From assembly GCA_937892865.1 (NCBI GenBank), contig CALBJG010000100.1:1-25135 (forward strand): a DNA stretch of 25,135 nt, given 5' to 3'. The stretch is from an uncultured Clostridia bacterium (GTDB lineage Bacteria; Bacillota; Clostridia; Oscillospirales; Oscillospiraceae). Positions 13,537 to 21,481 of this stretch are shown here, piece by piece (within the stretch, counting starts at the first letter, position 1; each line of letters starts with the position of its first letter). The translations under genes were made by a program, and so were the position numbers. A model generated the notes under the pieces. It saw only the letters and a program-made list of their open reading frames with translations. It was not told where the DNA came from and did not search any database.

Positions 13537-15300
13537 TTATGCTTTGGAAGTTTCTGCGATGAACAGATCGATCTGATCGGTAACAGTGGCAAGACTCTGT
13601 CGCCAGAAATCCGGTTGGGTAAGATCAATGCCGGCAATGTGGGCGACATTCTCAACAGTATCCACGGTGGTGGCTTTCAGCAATGCCCGGTATTTGGGAA
13701 TGAAGGATTCGCCCTCTTCCAGATATTTGGCGTAAAGACCACGGGAGAACAGACCGCCAAATGCATAGGGGAAGTTATAGTAACTCAATTCCGAACTGTA
13801 ATAATGGCTCTTGCAGCACCACATATACGGATGCAGGAAATCCGGATCCAAGCCGTCACCGAAAGCCTGCTTTTGAGCATCCAGCATAATGGCGCAAAGG
13901 TCATCTGCAAACAGGAATGTATCCTTTCTGCGGCGGATGACTTCGTCTTCAAACAGAAAACGGGAATAAATATCCACAATGGTCTGGGTCATATCCTGGA
14001 TCTGACTTTCGATCAGACAAACTTTTTCATCACCGGTGGCGTTTTCAATGGCGTTGTTGACGATAATGAGTTCGTTGAAATTAGAGGCGGTTTCCGCCAC
14101 GGGCATACTGTAACCGGTATTCAGCGGACGGTGGGATTCGATCTGTTTGCCGTGGTATGCGTGTCCCAGTTCGTGGGCAAGGGTGACCACAGAACCGAAA
14201 GAGCCGGAGAAATTCGTCAGAATACGGCTTTGACCGAGGCTGGGCAGGTTGTAACAAAATGCGCCGCCCACTTTGCCGTTCCGGGGATAGAAGTCGATCC
14301 ACTCATCCCGGAATGCGGTGTCTGCCATTTCTGCAAGATCCGGCGCAAAAGAGGAGAACCGCTCTATCAAATAACTGTGGGCTTCCTCTGCGGTAAATGT
14401 CTTACCCACAGCGCTGCCGATGGGCGCAAGAATATCATACCAAGGCAGACCGTTTTTGTGTCCCAACAGTTTGGCTTTGTGCTTCAGATAAGCGCGGAAT
14501 TTCGGCATGGCTTCCCCCATGGCCTCGAACATAGCGTCCAGAGTCTCTTTCTGCATACGGGACTGGTCCAGTGTCATGGCAAGGGGATTTTCGTAGCCAC
14601 GGAGTTCCGCTTCCGTATTGACCTGGGCTTTGATGCTGTTCAGAGCAAAAGCAACAGCATCTTTGATCTTGTCATAGCAGGCGATCTCGGCTTCAAATGC
14701 GGCTTTCCGCTCTGCGGCATCGTCGCTGTCTGCAAGACCCCGGATGGCAGAAAGGGAGGTTTTTTCACCCTTGTAGTCCACCGCAACAGTGGCGGTCAGA
14801 TGGGAGAACAGATCGCCCCATGCTTCACCGCCGGAAATATTCATACGGGCAAACACATCTTCTGCTTCGTCGGAAAGTTTGTGAGAAACAGCCTTTTTGA
14901 TCTGCTGCAAGTGGAAAGCATACTGCTTCAGCAGTTCATCACCGGCAATGATCTCATTAAGGTTTTCCAAACTACCTACAAATTTTTGGAAAACCACAGA
15001 GGCTTTTGTAGTGCTTGCGCTTAAAACCTGAATTTTCGTTAAATAGGCGGCGCCTTCTGCATCCGCGCTGTTTGCGGAGCGCCGGAGGCCGAAATACACA
15101 GCGATCCGGTGGATCAGCAAATGGATCTGCTCCTCAAGGGTGAGCATATTGCGCAGAGAATTGCAGGCATCGTCAGCCCGGAGCGACTCTGCCGCCTGGT
15201 TATATTTGCCGATCAGCGCTTCCAATTTGGCCATATCTGTTGCCAAATTGGGATCGTCTGCGCCCTTATAAAAAACTTCCAAAGACCATTCGTTGTACAT
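13537..15300 (-). CDS. pepF: M3-family oligoendopeptidase F
   Basis: 587 residues, the normal length for M3B oligoendopeptidases. The zinc motif HELGH (His376, Glu377, His380) sits in VVTLAHELGHAYHG, and Glu403 in VAETASNFNE is the third ligand. The long helical N-terminal part and the late MWCCKSHYYSSELSYYNFPY segment, which shapes the substrate groove, are present. There is no signal peptide, so it trims peptides in the cytoplasm. AAAGGA lies 7 bases before the ATG. It is the second gene of an operon, 24 bases after an M3-like lipoprotein, so the pair may handle peptides outside and inside the membrane. Confidence 0.95.
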   Translation of the reverse strand: MYNEWSLEVFYKGADDPNLATDMAKLEALIGKYNQAAESLRADDACNSLRNMLTLEEQIHLLIHRIAVYFGLRRSANSADAEGAAYLTKIQVLSASTTKASVVFQKFVGSLENLNEIIAGDELLKQYAFHLQQIKKAVSHKLSDEAEDVFARMNISGGEAWGDLFSHLTATVAVDYKGEKTSLSAIRGLADSDDAAERKAAFEAEIACYDKIKDAVAFALNSIKAQVNTEAELRGYENPLAMTLDQSRMQKETLDAMFEAMGEAMPKFRAYLKHKAKLLGHKNGLPWYDILAPIGSAVGKTFTAEEAHSYLIERFSSFAPDLAEMADTAFRDEWIDFYPRNGKVGGAFCYNLPSLGQSRILTNFSGSFGSVVTLAHELGHAYHGKQIESHRPLNTGYSMPVAETASNFNELIIVNNAIENATGDEKVCLIESQIQDMTQTIVDIYSRFLFEDEVIRRRKDTFLFADDLCAIMLDAQKQAFGDGLDPDFLHPYMWCCKSHYYSSELSYYNFPYAFGGLFSRGLYAKYLEEGESFIPKYRALLKATTVDTVENVAHIAGIDLTQPDFWRQSLATVTDQIDLFIAETSKA

Positions 15301-15324
15301 ACTATTATCCTTTCTGATGAAAAA

Positions 15325-17013
15325 TTATTGGTTTGCGAAAAGTTCATATAACTGCCGGTAGATATCTTCTTCAAAGGGGCTTTGAATACCGGCATCGGTC
15401 AGGTTACCTAAGAATCCTTTTTCCGGATCCAATTTCTCGGAGAGGTTTACATAACATTCCAAAGCCTTGTTATAATCTTCTTGCGCCAGAGTGTAAAGAT
15501 CCATCGCCGCCAGGGCGGAAACGGCGTAACTGATGTAGTAAACCGGTTGCTCCACCACTACCAAGCGCCAATAAGTTTGCATATCGGTGATATTTTCGGA
15601 AAAATATTCCAAACCGCCGAAAACTTCACAGACATCGGCCATCATTTGGTCTAAATCAGCACCGGTGAGTTTGCCCGGATCTGGGTGGGTATAGACTTTA
15701 TACTCAAAAGCATCAATGGTCAATCCAATAATGACGATCGCAAGGTCGTTAAACATTTTGTAGTTTGCAAGAGCAGTATGCAAATTTTCACTCATTTCAT
15801 CCTTGAGAAATGCGGTGAACAGCCATTCGTTGCCCTGGGAGTGGACTTCTGCAAGATCCAGGGGGATATCGTTCAGATCGTGGAATTGGCAGGCGTAATA
15901 GTGACCGACTTCGTGAATGACGGTTAAAGTATTGTCACAGCCCGGTCCGAAGAAGCACAGCGCACGGTCCGGCCCAATGGTAGTGGTAAACGCGTTTTCC
16001 ATTGCCGACGACCGGTCACCCATTAAAAGAATATCACCGTCGAACATATCCAGCATTTTGTTGCATGTGGTTGCAGGCAGAATATTTAAATAGTTCTGAA
16101 GATACGGCTGTTCGATTTTGTCGTAAGAACCGTATTCATACAGCACCATAGCCGTTTTTTCTTCTTCGGTGAGATTTTGGTATGCTTCGCTAAATTTGCT
16201 GTAAGCCCCTTCCATAGCAGGCAGTAAATATTGGGCGGCATAGGTCAGCATAGATTGGGATTGCTCTGCGCCGTAATCCCGGTTGTAACCGTCTTTGTAG
16301 GCATATACATAGTAATTATCAAAGCCGAGAATTTGGGCAAGGCGATTGTTGTTTTGAACCAGTTCGATATACAGCGGGATCATTTTTGCATTCAGTTCCG
16401 GGTCGCTTTGCAAGTCCTGATAAGCCGCATCGATCTCGGTGTTGCGCTGTTTGATCTGCATAACTTCTTCCGTGTAGGAAAGCAAAGTCCGGATATCCGC
16501 GTCGGTCCAATCTTCGAAAATAATATCCTTTGCGGCGTATTGTCCGTTATAGATCCGGCGCATCAGCACCAAATAGACATCGTTGGCTTCTGTCAGCGCT
16601 TTGGTATCTTTCAGATACCGCTCTTTTGCGGCAGTGTCTGAAAGATCGCTATAATAGAGCAGCGTGGAAATGCTGACCTGGGCGTCCAGATAATCGTACT
16701 GATCCTCCAGTTCTGTATACAGACGGTCGATCTCCTCCGGGTCTGTAAGGGAGATCGCCGACAACTCAAAATCTGCCAGCATTTGCTCAAATGTATCAAA
16801 ATCAGCGCCGGTAAGGGTGTACGCCAACTGCGCCTCATTTACAACAAACTGCCGGTCCGGGTCATAAGGTACGGTGGTTTCTTCCGGGACAGTTGTCTGG
16901 GTTGGAATTGTAGTAGGAGAGGTGGAAAGAGGGGCTTCCGGCCGCGGCAAACACCCGGTCATCAAAGACAGCAGAAAAGCCATCAGCAAAAGAACAGAAA
17001 CAAGTCTGCGCAT
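15325..17013 (-). CDS. M3-like metallopeptidase lipoprotein
   Basis: 562 residues. Lipobox LMTGC with lipidated Cys21, then a Thr/Pro-rich linker (about 28-50) that would hold the enzyme off the membrane. The remainder is mostly helical, with the zinc motif HEVGH (His367, Glu368, His371) in TVIHEVGHYYACQF and Glu396 in HSQGNEW as the likely third ligand. The overall plan matches M3 oligopeptidases, but sequence likeness to the neighbouring PepF is low. It should act on peptides outside the cell. GAGGTG lies 7 bases before the ATG. It is the first gene of the operon with pepF. Confidence 0.85.
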   Translation of the reverse strand: MRRLVSVLLLMAFLLSLMTGCLPRPEAPLSTSPTTIPTQTTVPEETTVPYDPDRQFVVNEAQLAYTLTGADFDTFEQMLADFELSAISLTDPEEIDRLYTELEDQYDYLDAQVSISTLLYYSDLSDTAAKERYLKDTKALTEANDVYLVLMRRIYNGQYAAKDIIFEDWTDADIRTLLSYTEEVMQIKQRNTEIDAAYQDLQSDPELNAKMIPLYIELVQNNNRLAQILGFDNYYVYAYKDGYNRDYGAEQSQSMLTYAAQYLLPAMEGAYSKFSEAYQNLTEEEKTAMVLYEYGSYDKIEQPYLQNYLNILPATTCNKMLDMFDGDILLMGDRSSAMENAFTTTIGPDRALCFFGPGCDNTLTVIHEVGHYYACQFHDLNDIPLDLAEVHSQGNEWLFTAFLKDEMSENLHTALANYKMFNDLAIVIIGLTIDAFEYKVYTHPDPGKLTGADLDQMMADVCEVFGGLEYFSENITDMQTYWRLVVVEQPVYYISYAVSALAAMDLYTLAQEDYNKALECYVNLSEKLDPEKGFLGNLTDAGIQSPFEEDIYRQLYELFANQ

Positions 17014-17043
17014 ACAAACACCTCACAAATAAAACCTAACTTA

Positions 17044-17072
17044 AGTTTAAATGATGCAGGGGAAGATGTCAA
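17044..17072 (-). promoter_or_regulatory. Promoter of the metallopeptidase operon
   Basis: Minus-strand TTGACA (17072-17067), 17-base spacer, TAAACT (17049-17044). Confidence 0.65.
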
Positions 17073-17135
17073 TAAATGCGAGAAAATTTGAACAAAAAGC
17101 AAACAAATTATGAATGGAGATCAGACAAAATTTTG

Positions 17136-17164
17136 TTGACGCAGAATACAAAATATGGTAGTAT
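17136..17164 (+). promoter_or_regulatory. Promoter of the surface TlpA operon
   Basis: TTGACG (17136-17141), 17-base spacer, TAGTAT (17159-17164). A leader of about 145 bases follows before the first gene. The whole gap 17014-17317 otherwise holds only the divergent promoter and the leader hairpin. Confidence 0.7.
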
Positions 17165-17207
17165 AAAGGTTAAAATAAGGGTATTGTGTCCATAGTGTCT
17201 GAATGAT

Positions 17208-17226
17208 CGTCCGCGGATTGCGGACG
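17208..17226 (+). other. Leader hairpin
   Basis: CGTCCGC (17208-17214), loop GGATT, GCGGACG (17220-17226). There is no T tract, so it is not a terminator. Compare the palindromes at 20174-20202 and 24047-24079, which likewise precede genes of this cluster. Confidence 0.65.
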
Positions 17227-17317
17227 AACCGCCCGGCTATTATAAAAAACCGGCAACGGATTATGGAGGATGCTTTTGTTATTTTCAGAAAAGTGTTGAA
17301 AACACAGGAGGAAAACG

Positions 17318-20167
17318 ATGCATATTGGAAAGAAATTATTGTCTTTGCTGTTAGCGCTGGCTGTCGTTCTGTCTATGGCTGGCGTACTCGCCGGTTGTAA
17401 CAACGGCGGCAACAATGGCAGCGGGGACGAAACCACCGCCGGCGCGACCGGTGAAAAAGCGACTTATACTGTCAGCGTCAAGACCAAGGGCAATATGAAA
17501 ATGTCCGGTCTGGATGTTTATGTGTATAAAGACGATACGTTGACCGATATGGTCAACTATGCCCAGACCAACGAAGAGGGCGTTGCCACATTCCAGTTGC
17601 CCAAGAGCGAAAAATACGCCATCGAACTGCGGGGCGTACCCAAGGGCTACGATCTGGCGAAGAGTTATGCCTTTGACGGCGCGGCGGCAGCCATTACCCT
17701 CACATCTTCTCTGATCACCGGTGAAGATGTGTCCGGCGCGACCCTGGGCCTGGGCGATGTGATGTACGACTTTACTTTGAAGACCCCCGCAGGCGAGGAG
17801 ATCGTTCTGTCCGAGGTGCTGAAAGAAAAGAAAGTCGCATTGTTGAACTTCTGGTACACCACTTGTTCCTGGTGTGTCACCGAGTTCCCCTTTATGGAAG
17901 AGGCTTACCAGATCTACAAGGACGATGCAGCGATCATCGCGGTGAACCCCCTGGATGACGAGAGCAAGATCGTGCCTTTCCAGACGGATATGCAACTGAC
18001 CTTCGATATGGTCAAGTGTCCCACAGCCTGGTCCAACACCTTTGGCGTCCAGGGCTATCCCACTACCGTGGTCATCGACCGTTATGGCGTGATCTGCTTG
18101 GTAGAATCCGGCGCATTGCCCAGCCTGCGCCCGTTCCAGAACATTTTTGATCATTTTACTGCCGAAGACTATCAGCAGAAACTGTGCCCCAATGGCGCGG
18201 CAGATCTTTCCACCACAGTAAAACCCACCGAGAAGATGCCTTCTTCCGATGAGATCGCCGGCATTATCAACCGTGGCGATATCCAGGTTACCTACCGCCC
18301 CGAAGAAGGGGATGCGGCAGATACCACCTGGCCTTTCATCATCACCGAGAAGGACGGTGTCAAGTGCATTAAGTCCTCCAACGCCAATGTGGAGAGTTCC
18401 TACGCCATTATGTATGCCGATGTGGAATTGAAAGCCGGCCAGGCGCTGGGCTTTGACTACATCATCTCCTCCGAGCAGGCGGCAGACAAACTGGTGGTCA
18501 TTGTGGACGGTGAGGATATTTATCAAATGTCCGGCCACGATGAAAACCCCCAGTGGAAGAGCGCGTATCCCTGGGTCGCTCTGACTGATGGTACTTATGA
18601 GATCGCTCTGTGCTATCTGAAAGACGAGTCTGACGATGTGGGCGAGGATACCGTATACATCACCAATATGCGTGTTGTGGGCGTCGATGAGATCGATGTG
18701 GATACCCACATCCCCCGCCAGGCGGCTACCTCCGAAGACGGTTTTGAATATACATATGCAAATATCGTTCTCAATGAAAAGGACGGTTACTACCACATCG
18801 GCGACGCTAACGGCCCGCTGCTGCTGGTGAATATGATGGGCTACAGTGAGTTCAGCGAGGAAGAGACTCTGTGGGATATTGTCTACAACGGCGATGCAGA
18901 TGCTGACGGCCGGAAGATGTACGAGGAGATGTTGGATTACTTCAACTATTCCTCCAACTCCAACCTCAACGGTTACTGCACAGTCAATAAAGAACTGGCT
19001 GAACTTTTGAAGCGCGTGGACGAGGTCGTGGGCTTCGACGATGCAGATACCAACGAGTGGCTGAAATTCTGTATGTACTATCAGGCTTACGGCAAGAACG
19101 CCTCTCAACTGGAAGACCCCATCAAGGGCTTGGCGCCCTTCTCTGCGTACACTGCTACCCTGGGCAAGAATGTGGAGAGCAACTATTTCTATTATAACCG
19201 CGTCATTATGCCCCGTGGTATGGTGGCAGAGTTTATCCCCACCAGATCCGGCGTGTATCGTATTACCTCCCGGAACGAATCACAGCACGGTGTTGACGGC
19301 TGGATCTTTGACAAAAATCGTACGGAACTGATGGTTTATGAGCAGGACGAGCGTCTGTTCAATAATGCAAACGAGGTTTCTATGGTCTTCTATATGGAAG
19401 CCGGCAAACCCTATTACATTGACATCGCTTTCTGGGATCCCTATGAGATCGGCTACATCTACTACGATGTTGAGTTTATCGCAAGCACACTGAATCATTT
19501 CCGACTGGCATCTCCCGGCCCGTTCACCTATGACTCTGACGAGACCGGCGACGCCATGTACCACACCATCCACGGTGGCATCAAGGCTGTTCTGGGTGAG
19601 GACGGTATCTACTACCATGATCTGGGCGGCGGCAAGAAGGGCAGCAAGATCTATGTGGACTTCACCGGCGTTACCGGCACATTTGGCTCTCCCATCACCA
19701 CGGTGGACGCCTACAATGAAGACGGTACAGTAAAGAAGGATGAAAACGGCAATGTGGTCAAAGTCAAGGGCATGATCGATCTGGGCGGCTTTGATTTCAG
19801 CAAGACCGAGAACGATCTGTACATCCTGGGTATTTTGGATAAGTATGACGGCGACCAGGAGAAAGTCATCGCTTACCTGAAGGGTGAATGGGGCGAGGAC
19901 TATGATGCCCACGCCAAGGAATACAATCTGGATGATGTTTTTGAAGGTAAATATCACGGCGAAGGCGGCGATAAGACGGAGGCCATCAAGGCCTATATGT
20001 CCAAAATGATCACCTCCGGTCCTGCCCAGGAGATCGGTTGCGTCGTGGTCACCGAGGAATTGGCAGAGATCCTGCAACTTTTGATGGACAAGTACACCTT
20101 CCAGGGTGTTGACCAGTCCTGGCTGAAACTGTGCTACTATTACGACTATTTAGGACCTGCAAAATAA
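17318..20167 (+). CDS. Multidomain surface lipoprotein with TlpA-type thioredoxin domain
   Basis: 949 residues. Lipobox LAGC (Cys27), Gly/Asn/Ser-rich linker. Domains by eye: prealbumin/Cna-B-like beta domain (48-130), TlpA/ResA-type thioredoxin domain (145-295) with active site Cys183-Ser-Trp-Cys186 and a cis-Pro segment GYPTTVVID, a beta-sandwich (about 310-465), unassigned module copy A (470-595, DGYYHIG at 489-495 to FCMYY near 584-588), a PPC-like beta domain (605-740, EFIPTRSGVY), and module copy B (745-949, ending WLKLCYYYDYLG). TlpA proteins reduce or exchange disulfides outside the membrane; the target here is unknown. AGGAGG (17306-17311) precedes the ATG. It is the first gene of an operon with two paralogues. 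C/G-ending codons dominate, unlike region 1. Confidence 0.85.
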   Translation: MHIGKKLLSLLLALAVVLSMAGVLAGCNNGGNNGSGDETTAGATGEKATYTVSVKTKGNMKMSGLDVYVYKDDTLTDMVNYAQTNEEGVATFQLPKSEKYAIELRGVPKGYDLAKSYAFDGAAAAITLTSSLITGEDVSGATLGLGDVMYDFTLKTPAGEEIVLSEVLKEKKVALLNFWYTTCSWCVTEFPFMEEAYQIYKDDAAIIAVNPLDDESKIVPFQTDMQLTFDMVKCPTAWSNTFGVQGYPTTVVIDRYGVICLVESGALPSLRPFQNIFDHFTAEDYQQKLCPNGAADLSTTVKPTEKMPSSDEIAGIINRGDIQVTYRPEEGDAADTTWPFIITEKDGVKCIKSSNANVESSYAIMYADVELKAGQALGFDYIISSEQAADKLVVIVDGEDIYQMSGHDENPQWKSAYPWVALTDGTYEIALCYLKDESDDVGEDTVYITNMRVVGVDEIDVDTHIPRQAATSEDGFEYTYANIVLNEKDGYYHIGDANGPLLLVNMMGYSEFSEEETLWDIVYNGDADADGRKMYEEMLDYFNYSSNSNLNGYCTVNKELAELLKRVDEVVGFDDADTNEWLKFCMYYQAYGKNASQLEDPIKGLAPFSAYTATLGKNVESNYFYYNRVIMPRGMVAEFIPTRSGVYRITSRNESQHGVDGWIFDKNRTELMVYEQDERLFNNANEVSMVFYMEAGKPYYIDIAFWDPYEIGYIYYDVEFIASTLNHFRLASPGPFTYDSDETGDAMYHTIHGGIKAVLGEDGIYYHDLGGGKKGSKIYVDFTGVTGTFGSPITTVDAYNEDGTVKKDENGNVVKVKGMIDLGGFDFSKTENDLYILGILDKYDGDQEKVIAYLKGEWGEDYDAHAKEYNLDDVFEGKYHGEGGDKTEAIKAYMSKMITSGPAQEIGCVVVTEELAEILQLLMDKYTFQGVDQSWLKLCYYYDYLGPAK

Positions 20168-20173
20168 GAAAAT

Positions 20174-20202
20174 CGTAAGGGCCGATCATTCGGCCCTCTA
20201 CG
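20174..20202 (+). other. Intergenic palindrome between the first two surface-protein genes
   Basis: CGTA-GGGCCG (20174-20184), loop ATCATT, CGGCCC-TACG (20191-20202), with small internal mismatches. There is no T tract, so it probably acts as an mRNA processing or stability element, or is a REP-like palindrome, rather than a terminator. Confidence 0.65.
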
Positions 20203-20222
20203 ACTCTATAAAGGGGAAAACA

Positions 20223-21467
20223 ATGAAAAACTTCAAGAAGATCCTGACACTGCTCCTGGCTGTTGCGATGCTTTGCTGTGTGTTGACTGCCTGCGGTGAA
20301 AAGACCGAAAACGCCGGAGGCGAGGCTGTCTACCGGGTAAAAGTAGTGGACGGCGCAGGAAATCCCGTTACAGACGGCGTGATCGTCAAGTTTATGCAGG
20401 GGGATACCCAAGCGGCAATGCAGCCGGTGAACGGCGAGGGCGTTGCGGAAAAGACCTTGCAAAAAGGCGACTATACCGTAGAACTGATGTTTACCGGCGG
20501 CGAAGCGAAAAGTTACGATACCGCCGCGGCAGTTCTCTCCCCAGAGCAAACTGCGGTAGAGATCAAACTGTTCAACGGTTTGAGTGAACACACGGTTCAA
20601 CTGGTGGCAAACGGAAAAGAGCGCACGGCGCATTATGTTTCTGTTGGCAGCACCAGAATCAGTGTAGAAGCAAATGATAGAAATTATTTTCTGTTCACCC
20701 CCACCGAGGCGGGCACTTACCGTTTCAGTGTGGACAATAATGACCTGAAAATCGGCTACTACGGCGGCAGCATCCACTTTATTTGGGATGAGAGTGTGGA
20801 AGAGATTACAGACAACAGTTTCACCACCTCCGTCAGCGCATCTATGATCGGTACCGGCGAGACCGGTACGACTGTGATCATCGTGGGCGTAGATGGTGTG
20901 GATGCCAAAACGGACTGTGTTTTGACCATTGTCCGTACCGGTGAGGCAGAGCAGACCATCGAGGATATGCCCTGGACCGAGTACAAGACCACTGCCACAC
21001 TCAAACCCTTTACTTTCAAACCCACCCCGGGTATGCGCCTTGTGTATGTGGATATTAAAGATACCGCAAAGCGGGAGATCATTTTCAACGAAACTGACGG
21101 CCTGTATCACCACGGAACGGCTGACGGCCCGGTGGTATATATGAATTTGGGTATGGATGCGCCCAATGTATCCCTGCAGCGGGTGATCAAAGGTGAGGGC
21201 GCTATGGGCGGCGCGCCTGTTCGCAAGTATTTCTTTGATGAAAACGGCGAATTTATCAAAAAAGAAGATTATACCGACATTCTGTGCCAGTATTTTGATA
21301 ATATGGACGAGGAACTTGGTCTGTATCCTCTGACAGCAGATCTTGTTTATATTATTCAGAACGGTTGCAGCGGCTGGTGGACAGAGACGGATCCCAATTA
21401 TATTTTTGAAGGCTGCAATCCGGAAAACGGCTGGATGTTTGCCCTTTGCTATGAAACCCAAGCCTAA
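20223..21467 (+). CDS. Surface lipoprotein, paralogue of the TlpA proteins without the thioredoxin domain
   Basis: 414 residues. Lipobox LTAC (Cys24). Prealbumin-like domain (35-118: YRVKVVDGAGNPVTDGVIVK, then GEGVAEKTL), PPC-like beta-sandwich (120-265: NYFLFTPTEAGTYRFSVD, ending with VRTGEAEQTIEDMPWTEY), and the shared C-terminal module (280-414: DGLYHHGTADGPVVYMNLG with Asp292, ending YPLTADLVYII and GWMFALCYE). It is the domain set of the downstream 826-aa protein minus the TlpA part. AAAGGGG (20210-20216) is 6 bases before the ATG. It lies in the same operon, 55 bases after the first gene and 14 before the third. Function unknown; it could be a partner or ligand-binding subunit. Confidence 0.85.
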   Translation: MKNFKKILTLLLAVAMLCCVLTACGEKTENAGGEAVYRVKVVDGAGNPVTDGVIVKFMQGDTQAAMQPVNGEGVAEKTLQKGDYTVELMFTGGEAKSYDTAAAVLSPEQTAVEIKLFNGLSEHTVQLVANGKERTAHYVSVGSTRISVEANDRNYFLFTPTEAGTYRFSVDNNDLKIGYYGGSIHFIWDESVEEITDNSFTTSVSASMIGTGETGTTVIIVGVDGVDAKTDCVLTIVRTGEAEQTIEDMPWTEYKTTATLKPFTFKPTPGMRLVYVDIKDTAKREIIFNETDGLYHHGTADGPVVYMNLGMDAPNVSLQRVIKGEGAMGGAPVRKYFFDENGEFIKKEDYTDILCQYFDNMDEELGLYPLTADLVYIIQNGCSGWWTETDPNYIFEGCNPENGWMFALCYETQA

Positions 21468-21481
21468 GGAGTGAATGCGAT

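Noticed and set aside
13534..15024. Plus-strand reading frame of 496 codons
   Set aside because: Lies antisense to pepF, whose zinc motif, start signal and length are all convincing; the frame is a by-product of codon bias and has low-complexity composition.
17351..19108. Minus-strand reading frame of 585 codons opposite the 949-aa lipoprotein
   Set aside because: No start signals and a His/Val/Gly-rich translation typical of antisense to GC-biased codons; likewise the antisense frames at 19280-20077, 20049-21461, 21590-22282 and 22337-23407.
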